The notes under the pieces are model-generated. The model was given only the letters and a program-made list of their open reading frames with translations, searched no databases and was not told the DNA's origin. Both the position numbers and the translations under genes were made by a program. A stretch of DNA of 50,351 nt from Candidatus Heimdallarchaeota archaeon. Its GTDB lineage: Archaea > Asgardarchaeota > Heimdallarchaeia > JABLTI01. Location of the stretch: positions 1 through 50,351 of the forward strand of contig JAHLVW010000105.1 in assembly GCA_019058275.1 (NCBI GenBank). The letters are read 5' to 3'. Positions 25,869 to 35,300 of this stretch are shown here, piece by piece (within the stretch, counting starts at the first letter, position 1; each line of letters begins with the position of its first letter).

Positions 25869-26159
25869 TTACTCTTCAATTGTGATATCCATGGATTTTA
25901 TAGATAAAATTCCAGTCTCTATCCAACGTAAATAAGAACCCAGCATTGCTCTTAGTGATATAAAATCTGATGCGTAAAAATCCATAATTAGAGTATTTTT
26001 GTCTTTGATTATAATCTCAGCTTTTCCTCTTGGAGTTAGCATAACAGTTGTCTCAGGTTTTATTGCATTATATGCAGCTTCTATTGCTCTTTCATCAGTT
26101 GATTTAATTACTAATTTTGATGAAAATTGCATAGAATTAGCATACTCATTGTTTGTCAT
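25869..26159 (-). CDS. pcc1: KEOPS subunit Pcc1
   Basis: Ninety-six residues with the Pcc1 fold pattern: strand SSKLVIKSTD, helix ERAIEAAYNAIKPE, strands KAEIIIKDKN and LIMDFYASD, then the long dimer helix SLRAMLGSYLRWI with the family's R-A-x-x-x-S-x-x-R/K-x-I. Pcc1 is the dimerisation subunit of KEOPS, which places t6A at A37 of tRNA. Start is set at ATG 26159, just after the Brix stop; an upstream TTG at 26216 would add 19 charged residues and overlap the Brix gene by 41 nt. Pcc1 next to Brix and exosome genes is a known archaeal arrangement. Confidence 0.85.
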   Translation of the reverse strand: MTNNEYANSMQFSSKLVIKSTDERAIEAAYNAIKPETTVMLTPRGKAEIIIKDKNTLIMDFYASDFISLRAMLGSYLRWIETGILSIKSMDITIEE

Positions 26160-26175
26160 TTCAGACAATCCCTTA

Positions 26176-26838
26176 TTATGATCTCTCTTGGCTTCTTCTC
26201 TCTCTTCTTCTTCCAATTCCTATTATATTCATTAATGAGCGGATTGCTTCTCCTTTTTTCCCCAAAAAAACATCAGAAATAGTAAATCTTGGACCAATCA
26301 TTTTACAGGTTTCAATTTGCTGAAAATCTAATTTTATTAGGTCTTCTTTTGAATCTGAAAAGAAAATAACAATTCCTTTTAGATTAGCGTCTTTTTGAAG
26401 CTCTCTTGAACGTTCAAAATTAAAGAATAATGATAACATAGTATAAAGCTGTTCACCAAAATTAGACTTGCATTGATTTATAACACGCAATTTTGATTCA
26501 GCAGTAAAAACCGATCGTCCTCTATTCAATTCTCGAGCTAAACTTATTCCTTTAATACGAACACGATAATCTCTTTCCTCTAGTTTACCATCTACCGATT
26601 TATAGAACTTCACTAAACTAGGATTACCTTTTTTCTCATGAAGAATAAGTAATCTGTTTATACCTAAAATAGCTAGTTCATCAGCCAAATCATTTAAGCT
26701 ACGTGAACCTCGGGTAAAGTGAAAAGACCAAGGGATAACCCTCACCAAATCACGAGTAAATGATCGGGTTCTTTGGCTAGGTTTCCTTGAAGTCGTTAAC
26801 ACAAATTTCTCATATGGTGCTATGTCTCTTTCGGTCAT
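26176..26838 (-). CDS. Brix-domain ribosome biogenesis protein (Imp4-like)
   Basis: A 220-residue single-domain Brix protein. It opens KFVLTTSRKPSQRTRSFTRDL, the archaeal Imp4/Brix start, has the internal repeat (SLNDLADELAILGINRLLIL) and the typical FYKSVDGKLEERDYRVRIKGISL and GPRFTISDVFLGKKGEAI near the end. The last residues are Arg-rich. Eukaryotic Brix proteins (Imp4, Rpf1/2) bind pre-rRNA during subunit assembly, and the archaeal protein is inferred to do the same. It overlaps the eL43 stop by ATGA, so the two are translationally coupled. Confidence 0.88.
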   Translation of the reverse strand: MTERDIAPYEKFVLTTSRKPSQRTRSFTRDLVRVIPWSFHFTRGSRSLNDLADELAILGINRLLILHEKKGNPSLVKFYKSVDGKLEERDYRVRIKGISLARELNRGRSVFTAESKLRVINQCKSNFGEQLYTMLSLFFNFERSRELQKDANLKGIVIFFSDSKEDLIKLDFQQIETCKMIGPRFTISDVFLGKKGEAIRSLMNIIGIGRRRERRSQERS

Positions 26839-27125
26839 TTCCTAGACTTCTCTAGTCGTTGTTCTTCTAAACTCAATGTTGTTCTAGCTGCAGTTCTTCC
26901 TGAAGGAGTTACTGGTATCCATGCTCCACCTGCAAAACTCAAATAGCATTTTTTACATTGCCAAATACCAACGGATTTTCTCCTGACTTTTGGACTTGCA
27001 CAATTTGGACATTTGTGTGTTGCACGCATACTATTCTCTACTTTTAGGAAACGTTTCTTCAACTGAGAACCATAACGAGGACCAAAACGACCTGTAGAAC
27101 CGACTTTCTTAGTTTTTCTTGTCAT
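26835..27125 (-). CDS. rpl37ae: Ribosomal protein eL43 (L37Ae)
   Basis: Ninety-six residues starting MTRKTKKVGSTGRFGPRYG, the eL43 N-terminus, with a C4 zinc finger CPNC-x14-CKKC around residues 39-58 and the family's FAGGAWIPVTPSG. It is part of the large ribosomal subunit. Start is at ATG 27125 with GAGG upstream; an in-frame start at 27140 is less likely. It follows rrp42 closely, as in most archaeal exosome operons. Confidence 0.93.
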   Translation of the reverse strand: MTRKTKKVGSTGRFGPRYGSQLKKRFLKVENSMRATHKCPNCASPKVRRKSVGIWQCKKCYLSFAGGAWIPVTPSGRTAARTTLSLEEQRLEKSRK

Positions 27126-27154
27126 TGATTTTATCCTCACGTTCTATTCTTTGT

Positions 27155-28015
27155 TTAACTTGTATGGTCATCCGACCAAGGATTACCCTTTGGGTCTGTT
27201 ATGGAATCGAGTTTGCTTCTTATTTCTTTCGTTCTTTCTGAAGCAATATCAATGCATTTCTTGATCTCATCTAGTGAAAAACTTCCAGATTCACCCTTTT
27301 GAGTTGCACATATTTTGTTCTCCTCTGTAAAGGCTAAAGTTATTCTTGCATCTTGAATGCTTTCTTCCTTTAAGATTGGATCAACAATTATATTCTTGCC
27401 AATTTTAGCAAAAGTACAGCTAACAGGGATATGATCCATTACTATTGGATGAGTTGTTTCAAGTAATTCAACATCCTCTGGATTACCTTCAGCATCGTTA
27501 ATGATCTTAACATCAGGTATTTGGGCATTCCTTAATGCAGCAACAGCAGCTAATGTACAAGCATCAAATAGATTTCCATCATAATCAAGAACATATAAGT
27601 CAATGAATATTACCCAAACTTTCTTGCCTGGGATTATGACTAATGATTTGGGATTTACTGCTTTTGACTCTCTAATAGCTCTATCAGTTACTCTTGCTAT
27701 CTCAATAGCTCTTGCTCTTGGAGGTCCTGATTCAAAATCTGGTGAAGCTATTGGCACTAACTCTACAGTAGTTGTAACTACACCAGCTTCAGGAGTGTCA
27801 GGGAATGGATTGCCAATTTGGGCTTTCACTCCAGCAAGTACTTTTGATTTCCCAAGTTTTGCCATGGCAGAACCTTCAGCTTTTTGAATATAACTAGAAA
27901 CAATTGCTATTTTTCTGAATTCTTCAAACAATCTACCATCTGTTCTTTTACCATGATCTAATAAAGATTGTATATGTTCACGTTCTACTAAACTAATTAA
28001 TCCTGCATTTGTCAT
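27155..28015 (-). CDS. rrp42: Exosome core subunit Rrp42
   Basis: A 286-residue RNase PH-fold protein. HGKRTDGRLFEEFR opens the domain; DYDGNLFDACTLAAVAAL is the family's D-G-N-x-x-D-A segment, and SPDFESGPPRARAIEIARVTDRAIRES the conserved Rrp42 helix. Rrp42 is the non-catalytic partner of Rrp41 in the hexameric ring that degrades RNA 3'-5' by phosphorolysis. Start is ATG 28015 behind GGTGA (an upstream frame inside rrp41 is ignored). Spacing to rrp41 is 16 nt. Confidence 0.93.
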   Translation of the reverse strand: MTNAGLISLVEREHIQSLLDHGKRTDGRLFEEFRKIAIVSSYIQKAEGSAMAKLGKSKVLAGVKAQIGNPFPDTPEAGVVTTTVELVPIASPDFESGPPRARAIEIARVTDRAIRESKAVNPKSLVIIPGKKVWVIFIDLYVLDYDGNLFDACTLAAVAALRNAQIPDVKIINDAEGNPEDVELLETTHPIVMDHIPVSCTFAKIGKNIIVDPILKEESIQDARITLAFTEENKICATQKGESGSFSLDEIKKCIDIASERTKEIRSKLDSITDPKGNPWSDDHTS

Positions 28016-28031
28016 TTTTTTTTCACCTATC

Positions 28032-28991
28032 TTATTTCTTATCATCTTTCTCTTTTTTAGCAGAGGATTTCTTTTCGTCATCTATTTTTTTGTCAGATTT
28101 TTTGGAAAACTTTTTCTTCTTAGCTGCCTTTTCGCCAGGCTTTTCTTTCTTGTCGTCTGTTTTTTTCTTAGCTTCCTTCTTGCCATCCTTTGCAGGTTTT
28201 GCTGGTTCCTTTTTAGCTTTTTCTTTTGATTTAGCTTCCTTTCCTGAAGCATCAGCAACCTCTTCTGTTATTTGAGAATACTTTGATTTAAGAGCATCTC
28301 TTTGTAGCTTGTAGATTTTCTTACATGCTGGAATTAGCATGTCTAAAGCTGTTTTATATAGATCAGGTGAAAATACACCATCTGATTGTAATAGAACTAT
28401 TTCATCAATATGAGGTAAATAGGCTAATGGCATATCACCTTGACCTTCTTTGTCTTCTACATCATCAAGATCTAGAACAGCTTGATCATATAAATTGCCA
28501 GCAGCGCACCCTACAACTAAATCTTTCAGTGGTATTCCAGCATCAGCTAATGCTAATGAAGCCACAGCTATTGCTGCACATCTTGTTCCACCATCTGCTT
28601 GTAAAACATTGATGTATACATCGATAACAGATCTTGGGTATAAGTAATTAAAGATAGAAGGTTCTAAAGCTTCTGCAAGGATTTTAGAAATTTCTCTTTC
28701 TCTTCTCTTTGGAGCAGGGCTCTTTCTATCAGGAACTGAGAATGTTGCCATACGATATTCGCATCTTATTAAAGCTCTATCAGGAAGAGCCATATGTTTT
28801 GGATGGAGTTCTCTTGGACCATATACAGCAGCTAAAATTTTATTTCTACCCCAAGTAATAAGTGCAGAACCATCTGCACGATCTAAAACACCTACTTGAA
28901 ATGAAATATCTCTCAAGTCATCTTTTTTACGACCATCATGTCGTATTCCATCTTTAGTTATTAAAACTACTTCTTCTTTTTCTTTCGCCAT
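28032..28991 (-). CDS. rrp41: Exosome catalytic subunit Rrp41 with Lys-rich tail
   Basis: A 319-residue RNase PH-fold exoribonuclease. GIRHDGRKKDDLRDISF, the phosphate-binding RREREISKIL region and LQADGGTRCAAIAVASLAL are diagnostic; the catalytic Asp lies in the GDMPLAYLP region. The RNase PH part ends near residue 245, about where ordinary archaeal Rrp41 ends. It is followed by roughly 75 residues of Lys/Glu/Asp/Ala with almost no hydrophobics (KKEPAKPAKDGKKEAKKK). The tail is unusual for the family and may bind RNA. Start ATG 28991 follows GGTGA. Confidence 0.93.
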   Translation of the reverse strand: MAKEKEEVVLITKDGIRHDGRKKDDLRDISFQVGVLDRADGSALITWGRNKILAAVYGPRELHPKHMALPDRALIRCEYRMATFSVPDRKSPAPKRREREISKILAEALEPSIFNYLYPRSVIDVYINVLQADGGTRCAAIAVASLALADAGIPLKDLVVGCAAGNLYDQAVLDLDDVEDKEGQGDMPLAYLPHIDEIVLLQSDGVFSPDLYKTALDMLIPACKKIYKLQRDALKSKYSQITEEVADASGKEAKSKEKAKKEPAKPAKDGKKEAKKKTDDKKEKPGEKAAKKKKFSKKSDKKIDDEKKSSAKKEKDDKK

Positions 28992-29027
28992 TTTTTTCAC
29001 CGAAATAATCATTATTGTTTATTATAC

Positions 29028-29807
29028 TTACTTTTTTGTAACATCTTTCTTTTCTGTTGGTTTCTCTGCTTTGGCTTTATCTGAATTCTTTTTCAAATTC
29101 TTCACAGCAACTTCCAAGAATTCTTTAACCCTATCAGTTAATCCTGTAGTATGAGCTTCTCGGTCAATTTTTTCTATTGCTTGCAAAACCAAATATTCTT
29201 CTTCAAAGGTATTACCCTTGAACCATACACGACCATTTTGTCCAACTATCATTCGACTATTTGTGTATTGTTTGATTGTTGAAATCATGCTACCTCTTCT
29301 ACCGATTAGTCGTGGTATTTTAGAAGGACTTACGTCAATAATCCTTCCTCCAGATAGTTTCCCCAGATAAGGTCCACCACTACCAGAACGATTATCATTT
29401 CTGAGAGTTAAACTGGGATCACGGGTTCTATCAAAAGTGAAGACTTTTGCGACAATCACATCTCCAACATCAAAGATTTTTCTTGTTTGATCTTTTAATG
29501 GATCAAACCTTCTATCAAGTGAACTTGAAGGTCTTAAAATACCCGGATATGGGCTTGAAATATCAACTGTCCAAGAATTTAGTGACACATCAGTTATTTT
29601 TCCAACTACCAAATCACCGACTCTAGGAATATACTTTCCTTTTAGTGATACAACACTAATTTGATTATCTTTTACAGTTACAAGTCCTATCACTTGTGAA
29701 ACTATTTTTTTATCTTGCCAATAGACATTCGAACCTAAATGATATTCACCTTCAGCGATAACTTCACCGGGTGTTACCATTGATCTATCTTGTATTAGAA
29801 TTGTCAT
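29028..29807 (-). CDS. rrp4: Exosome RNA-binding cap subunit Rrp4
   Basis: A 259-residue protein with the Rrp4 order: N-terminal domain (MVTPGEVIAEGEYHLGSNVY), S1 domain (YIPRVGDLVVGKITDVSLNS, then the YPGILRPSSSL segment) and KH domain (PSKIPRLIGRRGSMISTIKQ with the G-R-x-G loop). It caps the exosome ring and feeds RNA into it. The last 35 residues are Lys-rich and disordered like the Rrp41 tail. It sits 25 nt after SBDS and 36 nt before rrp41. Confidence 0.93.
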   Translation of the reverse strand: MTILIQDRSMVTPGEVIAEGEYHLGSNVYWQDKKIVSQVIGLVTVKDNQISVVSLKGKYIPRVGDLVVGKITDVSLNSWTVDISSPYPGILRPSSSLDRRFDPLKDQTRKIFDVGDVIVAKVFTFDRTRDPSLTLRNDNRSGSGGPYLGKLSGGRIIDVSPSKIPRLIGRRGSMISTIKQYTNSRMIVGQNGRVWFKGNTFEEEYLVLQAIEKIDREAHTTGLTDRVKEFLEVAVKNLKKNSDKAKAEKPTEKKDVTKK

Positions 29808-29832
29808 TTATTAATTCTCCATTATCTTAATT

Positions 29833-30570
29833 TTATTCGCTTTTTCTTTCAACTATTTTAACTTCAGCTTTTCCTTTTGTTAGCTGATTGATTTTATCTA
29901 GAAAATCAGCTTGTTTCCCAGAAGGCATTTCTACTTTTGCGTACCATGTTCCATCATTACCCCATTGATCTTCTATTAAATCACCTGCTGAAGAAACAAT
30001 GCCAAATCCAGGACCTGTGAAATCAGGTGTAATTTTAACTGCAAGAACAACAGATTCCAATCGAATTGGTATAATTGCTTGAATCTCTTTTATGACATCC
30101 TTTGCTTGTTTATCTGCGGGTAGAACATAGTCGATATTTACACCAGCTTCATCCATAGCTGATTCAATTCTTGTCTTTGGATGGGGTTTATTTGTTTGAG
30201 GATTTATACAGTGAATATGTATGAAATCTATGATTTCATCTATCTTGTCTTTTAATAACCTCTTTCTTTGTGATTGAGTTAATTGTAATGCACCCTTTTG
30301 TAAAATAATCTTAACAATTTCCTCTTTATTAGATGTTTCAAAAGTTTGTTCTAAAATCACTTCTGAAGCTTTTGAACCTTTTGTTGCATTGTGAAAAATA
30401 ACATATCCTTCCACAATATCATTTATAGGAACATCTTTGCCTTTTTTGTAATCCAAGGCGGTTTCAGGATCAACAATGATTTCAAATTTTTGATTCCTAT
30501 ATGTATATCTAACAAGAGCTTTTTTCTCGAGATCTATATATTGACGTCTCTCACCAGAATCATGAGACAT
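29833..30570 (-). CDS. sdo1: SBDS/Sdo1 ribosome maturation factor
   Basis: A 245-residue SBDS protein. The N-terminal FYSH domain has VRYTYRNQKFEIIVDPETAL and DIVEGYVIFHNATKGSKA. The central helical domain has GALQLTQSQRKRLLKDKIDEIIDFI and INPQTNKPHPKTRIESAM (the conserved PQT..PHP..R motif). The C-terminal ferredoxin-like domain has IIPIRLESVVLAVKI. SBDS releases the anti-association factor aIF6 from new large subunits. Start is taken at ATG 30570, preceded by GGTGA; an ATG at 30582 also exists. It heads the superoperon. Confidence 0.93.
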   Translation of the reverse strand: MSHDSGERRQYIDLEKKALVRYTYRNQKFEIIVDPETALDYKKGKDVPINDIVEGYVIFHNATKGSKASEVILEQTFETSNKEEIVKIILQKGALQLTQSQRKRLLKDKIDEIIDFIHIHCINPQTNKPHPKTRIESAMDEAGVNIDYVLPADKQAKDVIKEIQAIIPIRLESVVLAVKITPDFTGPGFGIVSSAGDLIEDQWGNDGTWYAKVEMPSGKQADFLDKINQLTKGKAEVKIVERKSE

Positions 30571-30689
30571 AGTTTTCACCATTTATTTTTTATTTCGCTT
30601 TTTCTTTGGTTTAAGTGAAAACAAAAAATTCCATTTTTTTCCCGAATTCTTTCCAATGAAAAGACATTACTCATACTATGAACCAAAAA

Positions 30690-30807
30690 GGTGTTGATTC
30701 AGACTCATGAGTTTGTAGGGACTCGGTCAATCGAAAGAGTAAATTATTAGATTAGCAAAGCCAATCTAAGGACATTTTTGTGAGGACCGAACTTTATGGT
30801 TTTTTTT
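30690..30807 (+). ncRNA. Possible small structured RNA (unclassified)
   Basis: The 372-bp gap between SBDS and the next gene contains a less AT-rich stretch with nested pairing. Outer helix TCGGTC (30723-30728) pairs with GACCGA (30785-30790), and inner helix TTAGATT (30747-30753) with AATCTAA (30763-30769), separated by internal loops. A palindrome ACTCATGAGT lies upstream. A run of eight T (30800-30807) follows on the plus strand, a plausible terminator. The shape with paired stems around an open pocket recalls H/ACA guides, but no ACA box is clear at the expected place, and no C/D boxes are seen. It could be a leader structure only. Confidence 0.3.
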
Positions 30808-30954
30808 GCCTTACATGCTTTTTGAAATTCTTTGAGTAATTAAATTTTACCTAAAGAGTGATTAGAAAAGTATCATTTTTATCTATTATGAAGTTATAAT
30901 TTAATTCTGACAATTGAAAAATAAGAAAAGAAAAATGTAAGAAAGAAATTCTTA

Positions 30955-31383
30955 CTATGATTTTGTGGTAGCTTCTTCTCTAGGTGTTGTTGTCATTATG
31001 AACCATAGAGTAATCAGAATTACTCCTAGTGTTGTTCCACCAAAAACTATCCAACTTGTTGGGAAATTACCTTGATTTCCTATGAAAATAGCTGGAAGTA
31101 GTATTATAATCATACAAATAATAACTTCTGTCCATCCTGGAAGAGCATTCATTTTTTCTCGGATGCTGCCAACTAATAGTAACATGCAGAAATAGAGCAC
31201 CCAGAAGAGTAAGATAACAAATATATATAAAACATAAACATTGAACAGCCAATTTAAACCTGCTATGGGATTTCCCTCAATATCGTAAAATGACATGAAA
31301 ATTATAACTGCCAATGAAAGAACAAAGAATATTGAAGAGATCAGTATTGTTCTATTGGTTTTATCTCGCCATAAAGTGGACAT
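30955..31383 (-). CDS. Four-helix membrane protein of unknown function
   Basis: A 142-residue protein with four predicted membrane helices (about 13-33, 47-74, 86-103 and 113-131), short loops and a charged tail. No residues suggest transport or catalysis. It is transcribed alone, on the same strand as the SBDS operon but about 370 nt upstream, so it is probably separate. Confidence 0.6.
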   Translation of the reverse strand: MSTLWRDKTNRTILISSIFFVLSLAVIIFMSFYDIEGNPIAGLNWLFNVYVLYIFVILLFWVLYFCMLLLVGSIREKMNALPGWTEVIICMIIILLPAIFIGNQGNFPTSWIVFGGTTLGVILITLWFIMTTTPREEATTKS

Positions 31384-31639
31384 GTTTTCTAAGCAACTCC
31401 GAATTTATTTTTTCATTTTCAGGATTAATTTTTGATTTTCTCCTTGCTTTAAAATTGTTATCATTTATTTAAGTATTATTCAAACTTCAAAGTTTCAGAG
31501 TAATTATCCATTGTTATGCATTATTATTAATAAATCAAATTTTCTTACAATGATTGAATAAGATTAATGGTTTTTTAACCAAAAAATGTATTAAAGATTT
31601 ATCTTATTTTGTTATCAGTTGTATTTACTGGTGAATTGT

Positions 31640-31846
31640 ATGTCTAAAAAAACTAAAGGTAAAGAAACAACAGATGTATGGAGACCAGATGTATATATCT
31701 GTAATGAATGCAATCACCGATTCGCTAAGGCTGAATATATCACTAAAGAAGAAGATGGATTAATGTTTCAAAGAACAGTCTGTCCTAATTGTAAAAGTGA
31801 GCATATTAGACTTTCCTCATGGTCAGAAGAAGATTTCAAAAAATAA
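31640..31846 (+). CDS. Small zinc-ribbon protein
   Basis: Sixty-eight residues with two zinc knuckles, CNEC about residue 24 and CPNC about residue 48, in a rubredoxin-like/zinc ribbon spacing, and acidic, aromatic ends. ATG 31640 is preceded by GGTGA, better than the upstream TTG. It may be a transcription or RNA-associated ribbon, but I recognise no family; it is not RpoP, whose short basic sequence differs. It stands alone, converging with the next small gene. Confidence 0.6.
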   Translation: MSKKTKGKETTDVWRPDVYICNECNHRFAKAEYITKEEDGLMFQRTVCPNCKSEHIRLSSWSEEDFKK

Positions 31847-31875
31847 TGTATTGTATCTCTTGTTTTGCCAGTTTT

Positions 31876-32163
31876 TTAATCTACTTTTTCAAAACCCAAT
31901 ATAACAGTTAACAGAAAGATAATAACTCCAGCAAAAGCAATCCAAAATCCAACGTTTTCTCTAATAACAGTAGGATTTTTATAAAAAAGTATCAAACCAA
32001 TTATCATTAAAGCTAAGGAAATTACTACAAAAGTTATTGTAAATCCACTAAATTTAATAAATGATTTCCAATTAACCTTAGGTTTAGATTCAGGAAAATC
32101 ACTAATTTGTACATCTAAATTTTGGATATCATCATTTGTCTGTGGATTATCAATATCTGGCAT
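31876..32163 (-). CDS. Small two-helix membrane protein
   Basis: Ninety-five residues: an acidic, polar N-terminus of about 35 residues, then two hydrophobic helices (about 36-59 and 69-91) joined by a short polar loop. No motif recognised. It converges on the zinc-ribbon gene with 29 nt between stops. Confidence 0.55.
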   Translation of the reverse strand: MPDIDNPQTNDDIQNLDVQISDFPESKPKVNWKSFIKFSGFTITFVVISLALMIIGLILFYKNPTVIRENVGFWIAFAGVIIFLLTVILGFEKVD

Positions 32164-32338
32164 AAACTAAATTATAGTTTATTTCATTTGATAACCATTT
32201 CGGAAAAAACGAAATAAAAAAGAAAAAACTGGAAAACTATGCCATCAAAAAACCTATAAAGCTGTTAAAGATTTTTCGAGAATTAGTAAGAAAGCATGTT
32301 TAGAAATCTTTTATTTAAAAAAAAAGAGGTCAAAATAA

Positions 32339-35300
32339 ATGGCTATTTTCAAAGAAGTTGAAACCTTTGTTCAATTGCCGAAGATTGAAAAGAAAATCCT
32401 GAAATTCTGGGAAAAAGAAGATGTGTATTATAGATTTAGAGATGAAAGAAAGGATTTGAAAAAATATATCTTCTTAGAAGGTCCACCAACTGCAAATGGT
32501 TTACCACACGTTGGGCATGTATTAACCAGATGTTTGAAAGACCTATATATTAGGTATAAAATGATGAATGGATTCTTTGTTTCTCCATTAATTGGTGGAT
32601 GGGATTGTCATGGTTTACCTGTTGAAATTGAAGTTGAAAAGCAGTTGGGTTTGAACTCAAAACCAGAAATCTTAGAATTTGGCGTTAAAGAATTTAACAA
32701 AATGTGTAGAAAATCAGCTTTAAAATATATCAATGACTGGGAAGAAATGACCAAACGAGTTGGTTTTTGGATTGATTTAGATAAGGCCTACATTACAATG
32801 GAAGATTATTATATTGAATCAGTTTGGTGGAGTTTAAAACAGTTATATGATAAAGAGCTTTTAGTTAAAGGATATAAAGTAATTCCATCTTGTCCAAGAT
32901 GTGAAGTTACACTTAGTAGTCATGAGTATTCTCAAGGTTTGAAAGAAACTGATGATCCATCAATAACAGTAAAATTCTCAGTTGAAGGTGAACCAAATAC
33001 TTACTTCTTGGCATGGACAACAACTCCTTGGACCTTGGTCTCAAATGTTGGTTTAGCAGTTGGTTCAAAGATCAAATATGTCAAAATCAAACGTGAAAAT
33101 GAAATTTACTATTTAGCGGAAGATTTAGTTTCAGCAGTTTTCCCTGATAAAGATTATGAAATATTAGAAAAAATGAAAGGTAAAGACCTTGAGGAAATGA
33201 GATATGAGCAATTAATCCCATATGCGAAAGTTTCTGTTAAAGATAAAAAGAATGCATTTCGAGTAGTTACTGCTGATTTTGTTAATACAGAGGAAGGAAC
33301 TGGAATTGTTCATACTGCACCAGCTTTTGGTCCAGATGATTATGAATTATCTTTACAAAAGAATTTACCATTTTTACAACCTGTAAATACTGATGGCACC
33401 TTTAAGGAGGAGATCACTCCCTGGGCTGGTGTATTCATTAAAGATGCTGATAAAGATATAATGCGAACACTTAGAAAAGAGAACAGATTTGTTACAGATA
33501 AGGTGGAAAAACATACAAGCGGTTTCTGTTGGCGATGTAATACACCAACAATGTACTATGCTCGAGAAGCTTGGTTAATTAGAATGAGTACATTACGGGA
33601 AAATATTCTAGCAACTAATGAACAAATAAATTGGGTTCCTGAACATTTGAAACATGGAAGATTTGGTGATTTCTTAGATAATATTGTTGATTGGGCATTA
33701 AGCAGAGAAAGATTCTGGGGTTCACCATTACCTATTTGGATTTGTTCTTGTGGGAACACAGTTTGTATTGGTGGAATAGAAGAGCTTAAAACATACATGA
33801 AAAAGGATCTGCCAAAGGATTTTGAATTGCATCAACCTTGGATAGATGAAATTGCGTTTTATTGTCCAAAGTGCAACAAGAAAATGAAACGAGAACCTTT
33901 TGTTATTGATTGTTGGTATGAGTCAGGATCAGCCTTCTTTGCACAATGGCATTATCCTTTTGATAATAAAGAGGAATTTGAAAACCATTTCCCAATTGAC
34001 TTTATTACAGAAGCAATCGATCAAACTCGAGGATGGTTCTATACACTTCTAGCTATAAGTACAGCATTGTTCGACAAGCCAGCATACTTGAATTGTCTTA
34101 CAATGGGACATGTATTGGATAAAAAAGGAGTAAAAATGAGCAAGCATTTAGGCAATATTGTAAAACCATCATCTGTCTATAACAAAATTGGAACTGATCC
34201 AATGCGTTGGTATTTCTTCTCCACACCTGTTTGGAATCCAACAAGATTCTCAGCTGATGTAATCAAACAAGCTAGACGAATTTTCTTTGATACTCTTTGG
34301 AATGTTTACTCATTTTTTGTAACAAACATTAACATTGACAATATTAATCCTCTCAAAATAGAGAGCAAATTAGAAGAACGCTCAGAACTTGATAGATGGT
34401 TAATCTCAAAACTAAACTCTCTTATAATCATCGTTAGTAAAAACTTGGATGAATTTCAATCTCATAAAGCTGCTGAAGCTATTAAGAGATTTGTTGTTGA
34501 TTATTTAAGTAACTGGTATGTAAGAAGATCTCGCAGGAGGTTTTGGAGTTCTGAGATTGCAAAGGATAAAACTGATGCACTAAGTACTCTTTATGAGACA
34601 TTAGTTACTCTAACCAAATTATTAGCACCATTCATTCCTTTCATAGCTGAAGATATGTACCAAAATCTTGTACGAAAGTTATTGAAAGGAGATGAAAAGA
34701 ATGAAAAACTCAGTATTCATTATGAATCTTATCCAGAGAAGAACATTAAAGCAATAGATATCCATTTAGAGGAAGCTATGGATTATGCAATATCCATAGT
34801 GGAAGCTGGAAGAGCTGCAAGATCAGATGCTGATATTAAAAATCGAATCCCATTACAAGAACTAATTATCGTATGTCCAGAACCGCAACAAAAGATGACT
34901 GAGAAATTCTTAGTGGAAATAAAAGAGGAGCTAAATGTCAAAACGGTGAATTTCCAAACTGAATTTGAAGAAATGGTTGATTATCAGTTCAAACCAAAAT
35001 TCCGATTGCTTGGACCTACATTCAAACAAGAAGCACCAATTATAGGTAAGGCTATAAAAAATCTTGCTGGAGAAAAAGCAAATGAAGCAGTTATGGAACT
35101 AAAGAAGAACTATAAATTCAAACTTGAAACCGAAAATGGTGTTTTTGAAATTGATGAAGAACTTTTAGAGGTTATCTCGAGTGGTAAAGAAGGATACGCA
35201 GATGCTGCTTTTAGCGGAGGTCAAGTGTTTATCAGAACTGAATTAACGCCTGAACTTATTCAAGAAGGATTAGTAAGGGACATCATAAGAAGAATTCAAT

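Noticed and set aside
28009..28275. Plus-strand open frame rich in Phe and Ser
   Set aside because: It is the shadow of the Lys-rich Rrp41 tail; AAG/AAA codons read in reverse give Phe and Leu without stops.
30720..30800. A tRNA in the gap upstream of SBDS (TTCGATT next to GACCG on the minus strand)
   Set aside because: No acceptor, D-arm or anticodon stem can be built around it, and no bulge-helix-bulge joins the parts.
31640..31846. RpoP (RNA polymerase subunit P) identity for the zinc-ribbon protein
   Set aside because: RpoP is shorter, basic and starts near its first Cys pair; this protein is longer, acidic and spaced differently.
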